Shown: positions 54,083-64,000 of the stretch, piece after piece
Numbering within the stretch: the first letter of the stretch is position 1
How the letters are laid out: every line of letters begins with the position of its first letter
DNA from: Stagonosporopsis chrysanthemi
Taxonomy: Eukaryota; Ascomycota; Dothideomycetes; Pleosporales; Didymellaceae
Length of the DNA: 64,000 bases
Direction: 5' to 3'
Assembly (NCBI GenBank): GCA_022560025.1
Contig: JAFISE010000111.1
Span: forward strand, 46,236-110,235
Position numbers and translations under genes: made by a program
The notes under the pieces: generated by a model
What the model was told of the DNA's origin: nothing
Seen by the model: the letters and a program-made list of their open reading frames with translations, nothing else
Databases searched by the model: none

Positions 54083-55806
54083 TCAGTTGAGTCCAGCTAT
54101 CACGACTGCAGCCCGGCACACGGCTTCCTCCGTGTCGAAGCGCTCGCCGTTCATAGTCCCCCGCTTGAACAGAGCAGGGGCGACGATAAACTCCACACAG
54201 CGCGTCTTTAACTCCTCCACACTGACGTCGTCGTTGTTGCGCTCGTCCTCCATCAACATGGGGTTGAATCTCAGCGGCGCAGCGCAGCCAGGCGTCCACT
54301 GGGGAAGACGCACACTCCACAGTGCGCGTTGACGACGGAGCACCTGTGCCAGTTGCACGGCGCTGCTGAAGATTCCGTACAGCTTCTCCTCGTCGGCCTT
54401 GAGCGTCTCGGGCGTGCCGCCCTTGTGCCACGGCCGCACAACCTCCATCACCTCAGCCACTGCCTGCGCGATCAGCGCGTGCGCTTGGTCAACCGGCCTT
54501 CCGTCGTGCTGCACTGCGACTGCTTTCCCCAGCAGCTCCGCGGTGAACCCGCGCCAGTCGTTGAAGGATCGCATGGGTACCAGGCCCCGATCTGTATAGC
54601 GTTGTCAGTGTGCCATCAGGCGCGCAGATGCGGGAAAACGGGTGTGTAGCTACGAACCCGCGCGATACAGACGGTCCTCGAGGAAGCGGAATTGGTCTGC
54701 GATCGGCTTCGCCAGCCATGCGTCTTCGGCCAGCCCCCCGGACGGGCCGTCCAGACTGCGAAACAACCGCGTGCACATGACGTAGCCGGTCCAGCCGCGG
54801 ACGAAGAAGCGCTTCTGCTTGCTGTTTTCGGTTGCGAGCTGCAGGTCGCGCAGGGTAGCGTACAGCGGGGTGATTTGCTGGTAGTGCTGCAACTTTTCCT
54901 CGCTCAGGGGCCCCGCGCTGCCTTTGCTGAAGACCTGCGACCAGGTCTTGATCTCGGTTAGCAGCACGAGGAACATGGTGCAGACATCGTCGTCGCTGGA
55001 CTGGGCGCCGAGGAAGTACTCCCTGTTGTCCATGGCCGACTGTATGTGGTCTGCAGAGCGCACGGCGCGCTCGACGCGCTCACGCTCCTGGTCCAGAGTC
55101 GCCTGCAGCCGGAGGTTCTCTCGCTGATGCTGGAGAGCGAGCGGCTCGAGCTGCTTGAGCTTGTCGCGGTAGTAGTCTCGCTCGTCTCGCAGGCGGTCTT
55201 CGTCGTTGCGGTAATGCCGTGGCTTGGACGACGACGTGTCGGACCGTGCATCTCGAGAATCTCGAGAATCACGAGCATCGCAATCACCGCGTTCGTCGCC
55301 TTGGAAAAACTTCTTGAATTTGCTGCCTATACGACCAACGTCCACGCCGCCTCGATCATAGGTAGGTTCGCCCCGATCTTTCTTGTAAAGTTTGCCATTC
55401 TTCTCACGATGGTCAGGTCCATAGGCTAGATGGTCGTTGTGCTTTGGTTCACCCGAGTATTGTTGGTCAGGATACGCGCGTGAAACGGCTACTGCATGTT
55501 CAGCTTTTGTTCCTCGACGATCGCAGTCGCCAAAAACATACCTATGTAGTCACCAGTGGGTGTGACTTCTTGGGCTTGATAGCCGCGTCCCTGAGAAGCA
55601 GAGCCATAGGAGGAAGGCCTACGGGACGAATGACCTGGCGGCAATGAAGTGGGAGGTTGCATCTGCTGAGCGGGCATGGGCGGCGGTCCAGGTAGAATGC
55701 CTTGCATCTGGCCCTGGTGCGTGTTTGATGGAGTGCGAGCAGAACCCTTGGGACGAGATTGCATTTCTGACGATACTCTCGCTTGTGCACTCTCAGCACC
55801 TGCCAT
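54083..55806 (-). CDS. Fungal-specific coiled-coil protein, three exons
   Basis: Exons 55542-55806, 54658-55491 and 54083-54591 join in phase across 50- and 66-nt introns (GTATGT...ATGCAG; GTTCGT...TACAG), giving 535 residues. The N-terminus is disordered and rich in Pro/Gln/Ser (GILPGPPPMPAQQMQPPTSL), a RDSRDSRDARSD stretch and a coiled coil follow (DRLRDERDYYRDKLKQLEPL, QHQRENLRLQATLDQERERV), then a helical C-terminal domain (CTMFLVLLTEIKTWSQVF, RFFVRGWTGYVMCTRLF, RSFNDWRGFTAELLGKAVAV). I know similar uncharacterised proteins in Pezizomycotina but no function. No signal or membrane segment. Confidence 0.8.
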
Positions 55807-56487
55807 TTTTTATTTTTTATTTTTTGCTTTGAGGAGGTGATGAGGGAAGACGTCCGTGTTGCTGGGGCCAGGCTCTACACATCGGTTCACTCCATCGCCA
55901 GTCTCGCTTTGCTACCTCGAGCGATACTGCATTGCATAGCCACCATGGCGTTGTTGCGTGCATAATGTCAGAAATGGCTTAACACCATGCATGTGCCCTT
56001 GTGCGTGGAGACGCGCGTTCGCAGAAAGTGTGAACATGAGCTGAGAGGCCATGTATCCTGGTTGGAGTACGCATGGCTTGCATGTGGTGCACTAGGAAGC
56101 CACAATCTGACTTGGCGTGATGAGATCTGCGGAATATGCAGTATTGTAGGCACGGTTTGGGGGAAAGGACAGAAGCGAGCTCGCCCCGCCAAGTTCAGCC
56201 TCGTCCGAGAGTCCACGGATGAAACTTCTAGACCTCGTCTTGATTACCTTGCATTGCGCCATTTATTGATTTTACGGTCGAGGAGGGTGGCAGGGCGCGG
56301 TAACATTGAGTTTATTGCAGGATCTGATGCAGGTAACATCACATTGATGCTTGCCAGCAAGCTTGTCGTCTAAATCAATGCTCAGAACACGGAGGCTTCT
56401 ACATTCAGACGGATGTCGTACGGATAACATTACAAATGTGGTTATGCTATGAGCTCTAGTCCGCTGCAAAGAGATACATCAACTGGA
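55807..56487. other. Intergenic DNA, no gene seen
   Basis: About 680 bases between two minus-strand genes. One plus-strand frame (55987-56373) is open but has no protein character, and I do not call it. Confidence 0.5.
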
Positions 56488-57565
56488 TCAGATATCAGCC
56501 ATCCATCCGGTGAATATCTCCGTAAGCCCAGGAGGAATGCCACAGAACGAAGCGAGTATGCTAATGGCCACCGGAACGAAAGGAGCCACTTTTGAGAACC
56601 CAGACGAGATGCTCGATGACAGACTTGACTTCTTTTGCTGAATCTCATTCTTGACCTCAGTGCCGACTGGACGCTGGAGACTGACCTGTTGATTCTGAAG
56701 CTCTCTCAGCCTTACCGACTCATGTTCCCAGTCCAGCCGCGCCTGCCGCTTCATCGCTCGATCGTTCTCAAGGAGATCTTGTTTGAGCTTCTCGATCGAC
56801 GCCAACTCATCCTTGACCTGCTGCTTGAGTTTCTCGAGATTGTCATCAACATATGCGCCAGCCACTGTGGCATTCAGATCTTTACCCTCGTCAACCAACT
56901 CCTTCTGCAGTTGGAGCACGACCTTGTCTCGGACCAAAAGCTGGCTGACAAGGCCGATGGCCGAGTCCCGGTCTCCATGGAACCGACTGATGTTCGAGCC
57001 GCGATCGACCATGTATGCCCAGAACTTCTCTTTCAGCTGGCGTTCGCGATCCGCACCTTTAGCTTCATCAATCTCATGCCACCGGGAGGTGACAAGGAGG
57101 ACGTTCTTGAGCGCCTCGTGGCCGCAAATCTTCTTGAAAATCTCAAACGTCTTGACTGAACTTCGATTGAACCGAACATCTGTGATTCGATGGATATAGA
57201 TGATGCCTTTCAGCTGAACTCCGAGTGCATACTGGGCGGACAGGATGCGGGCGATTTCGGTCAAGATTTCGCTGTCCGTACGCGTAGTGTCGTCGAAGCC
57301 TGGCGTGTCAATCAGCAGCGCGGTACTGCCGCCGATCGAAACGGGTATCATGGAGCATTTGTCTGTACCTATTGGAAATCAGGACTCAAACGCTCAGTAT
57401 CTGAAGTCTGTTTTGCAGTCACTAACAAGAGTCAAGATTGGCACCCTCTTCGACAACCTTTCGACCGGCGAGTTGGTTGACGAAGTAGCTCTTGCCGGCT
57501 CCAGTAACACCCATAACCACAATCATACTCGCATTTTCTTGCTGCTCTTTTTGTTTCGCTGTCAT
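56488..57565 (-). CDS. GIMAP/AIG1-like fungal GTPase with C-terminal hydrophobic segment
   Basis: Exons 57427-57565 and 56488-57368 join in phase (GTTAGT...CAATAG), giving 339 residues from the ATG at 57565 (MTAKQKEQQENASMIVVMG). The G1 loop is GVTGAGKSYF and G3 is LIDTPGFDDTTRTD; the segment LLVTSRWHEID occupies the place of G4. A long helical region (VDDNLEKLKQQVKDELASIE) follows and the end is hydrophobic (FVPVAISILASFCGIPPGL), likely a membrane anchor. The layout resembles animal and plant GIMAP/AIG1 immune GTPases and related septin-like P-loop proteins common in fungi. Divergent from the Hsp70-like gene. The frame is open upstream to 57640 without another ATG. Confidence 0.8.
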
Positions 57566-58096
57566 TTTCGTCTGCTTTCTCGGGCAGAAGTCTTCTTGCG
57601 GAGTTGGGGAAGGGAGGGTGTTCGAGAGTGCTCTGATCAATATGTGTTCGCGTGCATCAAATTATGAACAGCAACAAAATTCTTGGTCTATCCAAATTCC
57701 AAAGCATACATAGTCTATGATTGCTTTTGTAGTTTCCGGTTTTCCGAGAATTGCCAAGCCGTGGTTCCAGGCATTGCTAGCGTGTCAGCCGCACTGGGGC
57801 TGCAGCAAGGCTGGGGATGACAACTATCTTAGTTTAGGCTTATGCAACCATCCCAAAATGACCCCTTGCATAGGAGCAGTATTGCATATGCAAGCCTCTT
57901 ATCAAGGCACACCTGAGCAGCCCTTCAGCTTCAAGAGGACTGTTCGAGCGCCATATCGGCTCGGCTTTCTGGCGAGGCTGAACTTCGCCATTCATGGGGT
58001 CTTCCCATCTCCCCGCTCTGCCGAAACCAGAGCTCATAATTTCTTCAAAGTAACACATATCGTATCTACGCGTCTGTAAAGTACCTACTTTTCAAC
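57566..58096. promoter_or_regulatory. Divergent promoter region of GTPase and Hsp70-like genes
   Basis: 531 bases between two ATGs that face away from each other; suggests co-regulation. No specific site recognised. Confidence 0.4.
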
Positions 58097-60126
58097 ATGA
58101 CGTCCGAGATTGTAGTTGGAATTGATTTTGGCACCACGTAAGTCCTTCACTCAGTTATACACACCAAGTCTGTTAACGCACGAAGCTATTCGGGGGTTTC
58201 CTGGGCCTTCAATGCCGGAAACAAGCAGATTCGCGTAGTGAACGACTGGCCAAATCCCAACCCAGTAGCGACGTCGGACAAAGTGCCGTCGAAGATAACG
58301 TATAAAAACAGGAAACCAAGCAAATGGGGCTTCGATGTTGACCATAGAGAACAATCTCTGGGCTGGTTCAAACTTTTGCTTGACGAGAAGAACAAAGTTG
58401 TCCGCGGCTCCGGCAAAGTCAAGAGCACGCTCGAGCAGCTCGAGGCACTCAACAAGGCTCCAGAAGACGTTGCTGCTGAATACCTCTCCTTGGTCTGGCA
58501 ATACGCAAAGGAAGATATTCGAAAGATGCGCGGAGACGACTGGGAAAACATCTATTCAGTAAGAGCCATTCTTACGGTTCCGGCTATCTGGTCCGAGTCC
58601 GGCAAGAGCAGAACTCTGAACATTGCTAAAAGGGCCGGGATTCCAGGCAACATCACACTCGTCAGTGAGCCTGAGGCGGCTGCACTTGCAGTGCTGAGAG
58701 AGAGAAAGGACGAAGGTGAAGTTTTACGGGTTGGAGACTGCTTTGTAGTCTGCGATGCTGGAGGTGGTACCGTCGATCTCATCAGCTATAAAATCTGCTC
58801 CCTGAACCCTTTTCAGGTGGAGGAATGCGCAGTCGGCGATGGTTGGTGCACTTCGTCTCTCCAGACCATACCATACTGATCAAGTGTGTAGGTGGGCTTT
58901 GTGGCTCCGTTTACCTCGACCAAGGCTTCGAGAGGTACATTACAACCATTGTGGGTCAGGCGCAATGGGATCGGCTCAAGCCCCGGTCGAAGCAGAAAAT
59001 GATGCACGAATTCGAAATGTCCATCAAACGGGGCTATACTGGCGATACCCGTGAGTTCATGGTAGAGCTGCAAGACGTGAAGGACGATTCGTCTGTAGGG
59101 ATAGAGGGGGAGATGATTACTCTGAAATCGTTAGTGACTGACATATGTTAACGTGCAAGATTAACAAGAAGAACAGAACAACACTCAAAACTATCTTCGA
59201 CCATGTCATAGGTCAGATCGAGCGTCTGGTCGAGAAGCAAGTCGATCAAGTCTCGGACGCAGGTAAGAATGTTAAGGTTAGCGAAACAAACATTTTCTCC
59301 CTGTGTATCGCTGAAGAAACTACTCAGGCAATCTTACTGGTCGGCGGCTTCGGCACGAACCGATATCTGCACAAACGACTGAACGAGACGTACAAGTCAG
59401 CCGGTACAAAGGTCCTCCAGACCAACGGAGGGTATTCGATGCTGTCAATGATTAGTATAAAGCCTTACTGACGAAGTCAGGTGGTCATCCATCTGTCGTG
59501 GCGCAACAATGTGGGGTCTCGAACATTCTCAGGGAGCCGGAAGCCCAGTTCCCAAAAGGACGGTGAAATCGCGAATTGCACGGTACAGCTACGGCATCAT
59601 GTGTACCGAGATCTTCGATATTTCCAAAGGCCACTTGGCGAAAGACGGATTCTGGGATCGACAAGGAGACTATCGGGCTCGTAATCAGATGATTTGGAAA
59701 CTGAGAAAAGGCGAGAAGATCGAAGAGGGCAAAGAGCTGCACGTCACTCTGTCAGAGGACGTCCAAGCTGGCTTCCTTGATGTCATCTTAGACGACCAGA
59801 CATGGGATTTCTCGAGTATCCTATACTACTGCGCCGACAACGTACCACCGACGAGGGCCGAGCCAAGTAAGTAAGACGAGGTGAGGTTCGAGACAATGCT
59901 GATTGTTAACACAGGTGTCAAGGAACTCTGTAAGGTCGAATACAAAGTGCAACGGTCAAAGCTGTGGGCAGAAAGAAGCTTCAAAGACAAAATGACTAGG
60001 CAGAAATGGAGAACTGCTCAATTTGACTTCTGCATCCGACTTGACAACACCACGCTTGAATACTTCGTCACGTACAAGGGTGAGCAGGTTGCTTATACAG
60101 AAGCAAAGTACAAAGAGGACTTCTAG
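58097..60126 (+). CDS. Hsp70-like (HSPA12-type) actin-fold ATPase, seven exons
   Basis: Exons 58097-58137, 58186-58841, 58892-59129, 59177-59276, 59328-59431, 59481-59866 and 59915-60126 sum to 579 codons (578 residues), every junction in phase. Motifs: phosphate-1 VVGIDFGTTYSGVSWAF, ILTVPAIWSESGKSRTLNIA, VSEPEAAALAVL, phosphate-2 VVCDAGGGTVDLISY, GGLCGSVYLDQGFERYI, and the adenosine motif AILLVGGFGTNRYL. The C-terminus differs from true Hsp70 substrate domains, as in the HSPA12-like proteins expanded in fungi. Its role is unknown, possibly stress or immunity scaffolding. It is intact although it directly borders the A+T-rich block. Confidence 0.88.
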
Positions 60127-63100
60127 ATAAGACTTACTTCACTGCTATAAGCCTGTACATCTAACACTAGATCTATAGCCGTCTAGTATATACTTATTAG
60201 CTTGTTCTTGCTTATTAATCTATACACTTAACTTTCTTAGGTTTTACTATTTGTATATAATAGTTGTTGAAATGTGCGGACCCCCCTAAATCCGGTACGC
60301 TAGGCTGTGTCTTACTTCTAATTGGTTGCAAGCTATAGTCAGCTAGTCAGGAGCCGTTCTTGACGTGGTTTACCAGATGAAGGGGGGTCCATACATTTTA
60401 ACAAGCACGATACATGTAACGACACAGGATGCTAGAAGGGTCTAAATCGCATAGGTATCTGCTACAAGGTGTATAGGAGCACTAGGATAAACTGCAGGAC
60501 AAGATCTCTATTCCTATAGGTCTTGTACAAAAGGATACTTTAAAACTATCTATCTAAACTCTGTAGAGGCTTCTCCTCTTATACCTAGGAGCTTAGGGAA
60601 GACTGTACTAAAGAGCAGTTAGAAGACAGATCTAAGTTAGGTAGTTGTTAGGTAGTGTAAGGTAGGCTTAAAGAACTAGGCTTGTTCTTACATTACTCTC
60701 CTCCTTATAGGCAGATTGTCTCTAATTCTGCAAAATTATAAAGAAAATTCTTGTACTATAAAGGTTTAAACTTTAAGAGAGTGTAAAATATATCTAACTT
60801 CTATCTGTCTTAAGACTCTAGTCTTCCTTTACTATTGTTAACTTCTATTTAGGTTTTGCTGCACAACCTATATTAGCTACCTTGTACTTATCTGTCCTAG
60901 GCAAGCTTTCTAGTAACAATAACTAGGTAAATTAGATTGTTACTAGGCTTATAGCTATTATAAGAGCCTGTGCTAACAGAGTAGCTTTTACTAAAGTTAT
61001 AGTAACTGTAAAAACGTGTTTAATCTACTTTCTAATTAGATTAAATTGCTTACAGCGTGCTTCTTAAGTAAACAACGCGTACTCTGCTTGTTTCTATTCT
61101 CTAACAGACACTAATTCTTACTATAAGTACTTTAAACAACTTTATCTAATTACTACTAACTATTACTAGGCTTGTTTTTTAGTTGCTATACTAATACCTG
61201 TCTCTTCTAGCGCTCTTACAGTAGCCTATTAAGTTATCTACCTTTGTTTAATTTAGGCCTTTGTATAGAAGAATATAGTAGTATATACCTTTAATAAAGT
61301 ATTATTATTAAAGTGTACTTATTACACACTTTAGAATAAGAAGTGTTGTCTAGTTTAATTACTATTACTTTCTTCCTATTAGTCTTTAGGCTAACTTTTA
61401 AATAAGTACTAATTTATATTAGACTTAAGTACAATACTTTTTAAGGTAACCTTGTTGTGTAAAAAGAAGCTATAGTAGAAGAAAGTAGAGAGTTAAAAGA
61501 GCTAAAGGTAACAGCTATATAAGCTGTTTGTAAGACTACTTAAGATAACTTCTATTAGTTAGCTTATGCCTTAGTAAGTATAGTGTAAGTAGTAACTGCA
61601 CAGCTTAAAAAGGTGTTAGCTACTAATATATTACTTTATTAGTACTATATCTAGCTTGTTACTAATTAGGCCTTAATAGAAGTAATAAAAGTACTTACTA
61701 TACAGGTAAAGTCTCTGTATAATAAGGTAGCAGAGCTAAGGTAAGTAGTAGTATTCTTGCAGGCTTTAGTAGTTAAGGCTCTACAGCAGAGTACTAAGAG
61801 CAAGAGCTTAAGAAAGTTAGTACCTAAAAAAGTATTAGCTAATTTAGATACTCTTCTAGTAGACGCTAAAGAAGAGATAAGTAACATTAGTAAAGCTCTA
61901 GCTTAATTACTATATATATAGTAGAGTAGATATTTTTCTTTATTACTTAGCTAGGTTAGTAGAAGTTTAGAGTAGTCTAGGTCTTCTTTATCTTTTAAAT
62001 TTATAACGTGCTTACTTAAACTGTTACTAGCTGTTTTCTTCCTAAGATTTAATCTAATTTAGTAACTACTTTAAAAGACTTAGTAATTATAGATACTTAT
62101 TATAAAACGCTCTTAGCTTATAGAGAGTGTTTTTAAAGTTTTTTACTAAGTACTAAGTAAAGTTAAGGTTATGTCCTAGCTAACTTACACAGTACTTTAA
62201 GTATTGTTAAACTAGCTTACTTATAAGTATTTCTTGTACTTTCTATTCTTTAACTCTTTAAATTAGAATACCTAAGAGTTTTAGAGCTTCTTGTCTAGGT
62301 AGAAGGTCTGCTAGGTCTTTATAGAGTATATCTAGAGTAAAGACATTATAGATTTGTAAGCTAGAAGGAAGTTTTAAATACTATAAATAACTAACTTGCT
62401 TAAGAACTTTAAACAGACCTTTCTATAGGTTAGATAGCTTTTAGCTAGGACGCTTAACAGCTAAGTTTCTAGTTAATAAGTATACTTTATTACTTACTAC
62501 CTAGTTAACTAAACTACAGTGCTTGTCCTTAGTAGCTCTTATTTGCAGCTATACCTTTTCTATATTTTTTTTAGCTACCTTCTAGGCTTAGTATATATAA
62601 GTTGCTAGAGTAAGTGCATTCTAGTAGTTTAAGTTATTACAAAGAGTTGTATCTGTATTAGATCTATTTTACTACTAGCTCTGTCTAGGTTTGCTTCTAA
62701 ACAATACTTAATAGAGAGTTATTCTAATACTAGAATAAAGTAAAGTAAGCTGTACGCAGTTAATAAGTAGTAGTAATTTAGACTAGTTATCTTAATAGTA
62801 TATTACAAACAGTTATAGCTACTAGTTAATATACTTATTTATAATCTCTGTTTAGCTGTTAGTTTTTTTATAGTAGGCAGTAGAAAGCTTAACTTTAACG
62901 CTAATAATCTAACAGAACTTAGACTAGAAACAGGATACAAACTAAGGTTTACAATTAGAAACTATTAACTTAAGAGTATAACTAAAATAATAAACTTATT
63001 AGATAAATAAGAAAGCTATTTCTTGTATAGTTATTATCTTATAGTATAGAATAGTAATTGCTTATTTTATTAAGTAGTTAATAATAACAAGTATCTAATT

Positions 63101-64000
63101 GTATCTAGCTTTATCTTTTAGAAAATTCTTAAAATCTATATATAGGTACTATATAGGTTAATTAGAGATAAGTAGTAGGTAAAGGTACTTGCAGAGTTAA
63201 GTCTACTTTAGATACCTACAGTAACAGAAGATATAGTTTTACACATATTATTTATAGCTAGTACCTATGCCTTGCTAGTAATACTATTAAGATAGTAGCT
63301 AGTAGGTTTTCTTTATACTTAGGTAAGCAGTAGATACTTAGTTATAAGCTTCTTAAATAAGGCAAGTACACAGCACTAAGTCTAGAACTATATACAGACA
63401 ATCTTAGTATAGAAGCAGACTATTATAGATTTAATAGCTAAGAGCTAGCAATTTATACTCTTTTTTAAAAGCTTAGCAATTATATCTTAGCACAGCTTTA
63501 ATTAGCTTTAATAAGTCTAACTATATCTTAGGTTGCAACGTGCAGATAGCAGAGACTAAGAAATATAAAAAGTAGACTTAGGCAAGGTTAGAGTTAATAC
63601 AGCTATAAAGCTAATAAGGTCTTAGTATTACTTAGAAGTAGTTATCTTTCTAAGCTAACTTAAGGTTAGCTAGGTCTTGCTCTCTTTAGCTAAAAATATC
63701 TACTCTTTTATTATTCTTCTCTAAGGTATACTTAATTTAGAAGTTAAACAGAGCAAGTGCCTCTACTTACCTAGCTTGTTAAGTATTTAAGACTTTAGTA
63801 GTTATAAAATATTCTAAAGAATAGTAGTTAGAGTAGATACAGATCTAATTTAGTATAGATATTAGCTTAGCTCTTTACTTGTTAAAAGCTTAGAGAATAG
63901 TAAAGAGCTCTTTGTTATAGATCTCTTAGTTAAGCTCTAAACCTAATAAAGAACAGCTATAGAATACTATAAAGTACTAGCAGTTGTCTGCGTGTTTTTA
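60127..64000. repeat. A+T-rich, RIP-like degenerate block without genes
   Basis: The base composition changes sharply within the first few hundred bases after the Hsp70-like stop. The DNA is dominated by A, T and TA steps, with CTA/TAG triplets everywhere and very few CG steps, and no long open frame survives in any direction. This is the signature expected after repeat-induced point mutation of transposon copies. A segment near 61730-61810 hints at a lysine/glutamine-rich helix as in gag proteins, but no domain can be claimed. Confidence 0.75.
60264..60404. mobile_element. 141-bp MITE-like element with 24-bp inverted termini
   Basis: The left end (60264-60287) and the inverted right end (60381-60404) match at 21 of 24 positions, both containing GGACCCCCCT next to AAATGT. 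The three differences are transitions. No clear target duplication is visible. It lies at the start of the A+T-rich block yet is itself less degraded. Confidence 0.6.

Noticed and set aside
55987..56373. 128-codon plus-strand ORF between two minus-strand genes
   Set aside because: No motif, atypical composition, and no splice or promoter support.
61666..61887. 73-codon ORF in the A+T-rich block
   Set aside because: Leu/Thr/Ser-rich chance frame in mutated DNA; no conserved motif.
1..64000. tRNA, rRNA or self-splicing intron genes
   Set aside because: I looked for T-loop GTTCRA-type boxes with pairing stems and rRNA-like blocks and found none convincing.

Overview
The window looks like genomic DNA of a filamentous ascomycete (Pezizomycotina; a Dothideomycete such as a member of the Pleosporales is my guess). 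The evidence is the short introns of about 40-65 nt with GTRAGT-like donors, CTAAC/CTGAC-like branch sites and CAG acceptors; a PNP-NACHT-ankyrin NLR; HET and killer-toxin-like chitinase relics; an rvt-type reverse transcriptase gene; and a strongly A+T-rich, RIP-like block at the right end. I could not search databases, so family calls rest on recognised motifs.

Region 1 (1-22.1 kb) is an accessory, transposon-scarred stretch rich in genes with antiviral or self/non-self roles. It holds a Copia-protease-like ORF, a decayed PNP-NACHT-ankyrin NLR with a long fungal C-terminal region, a RecQ-like helicase scrap, an intact viperin (radical SAM) gene divergently paired with a UMP/CMP-kinase-like gene, a DDX60-like helicase relic, an AAA_28-type P-loop protein, and a broken RNA-dependent RNA polymerase joined to a UPF1-like SF1 helicase. 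Viperin, its kinase partner, an RdRP and a DDX60-like helicase within about 10 kb is the most interesting content of the window.

Region 2 (22.1-41.6 kb) is also accessory. It contains two small uncharacterised genes, a Cys-rich mini-ORF, two paralogous orphan genes flanking a LysM/GH18 killer-toxin-like chitinase relic, a membrane-anchored beta-propeller lectin-like protein, an intact 900-aa rvt reverse transcriptase gene, a HET C-terminal relic and a GPI-anchored-type secreted protein.

Region 3 (41.9-55.8 kb) is gene-dense, G+C-rich core genome: a CoA-transferase family III protein divergent from a 3-hydroxyacyl-CoA dehydrogenase-like enzyme, an SMP-30/YWTD-like propeller, a TMEM256/DUF423 membrane protein, PRMT5, the DEAH helicase Prp43 and a coiled-coil protein.

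Region 4 (56.5-64 kb) has a divergent pair, a GIMAP/AIG1-like GTPase and an Hsp70-like ATPase, followed abruptly by about 3.9 kb of A+T-rich DNA with no credible gene.

Mobile DNA is resolved to the base in places: two copies of a ~183-bp solo LTR-like element (5-bp target duplications), two copies of a 134-bp TGTAACGG...CCGTTACA element, and two copies of a ~188-bp MITE with 3-bp target duplications, one nested inside a solo LTR whose sister copy preserves the empty site. The NLR and RdRP-helicase genes carry frameshifts, nonsense codons (mostly CpA to TpA) and insertions, whereas viperin, rvt, the Hsp70-like gene and the core genes are open.
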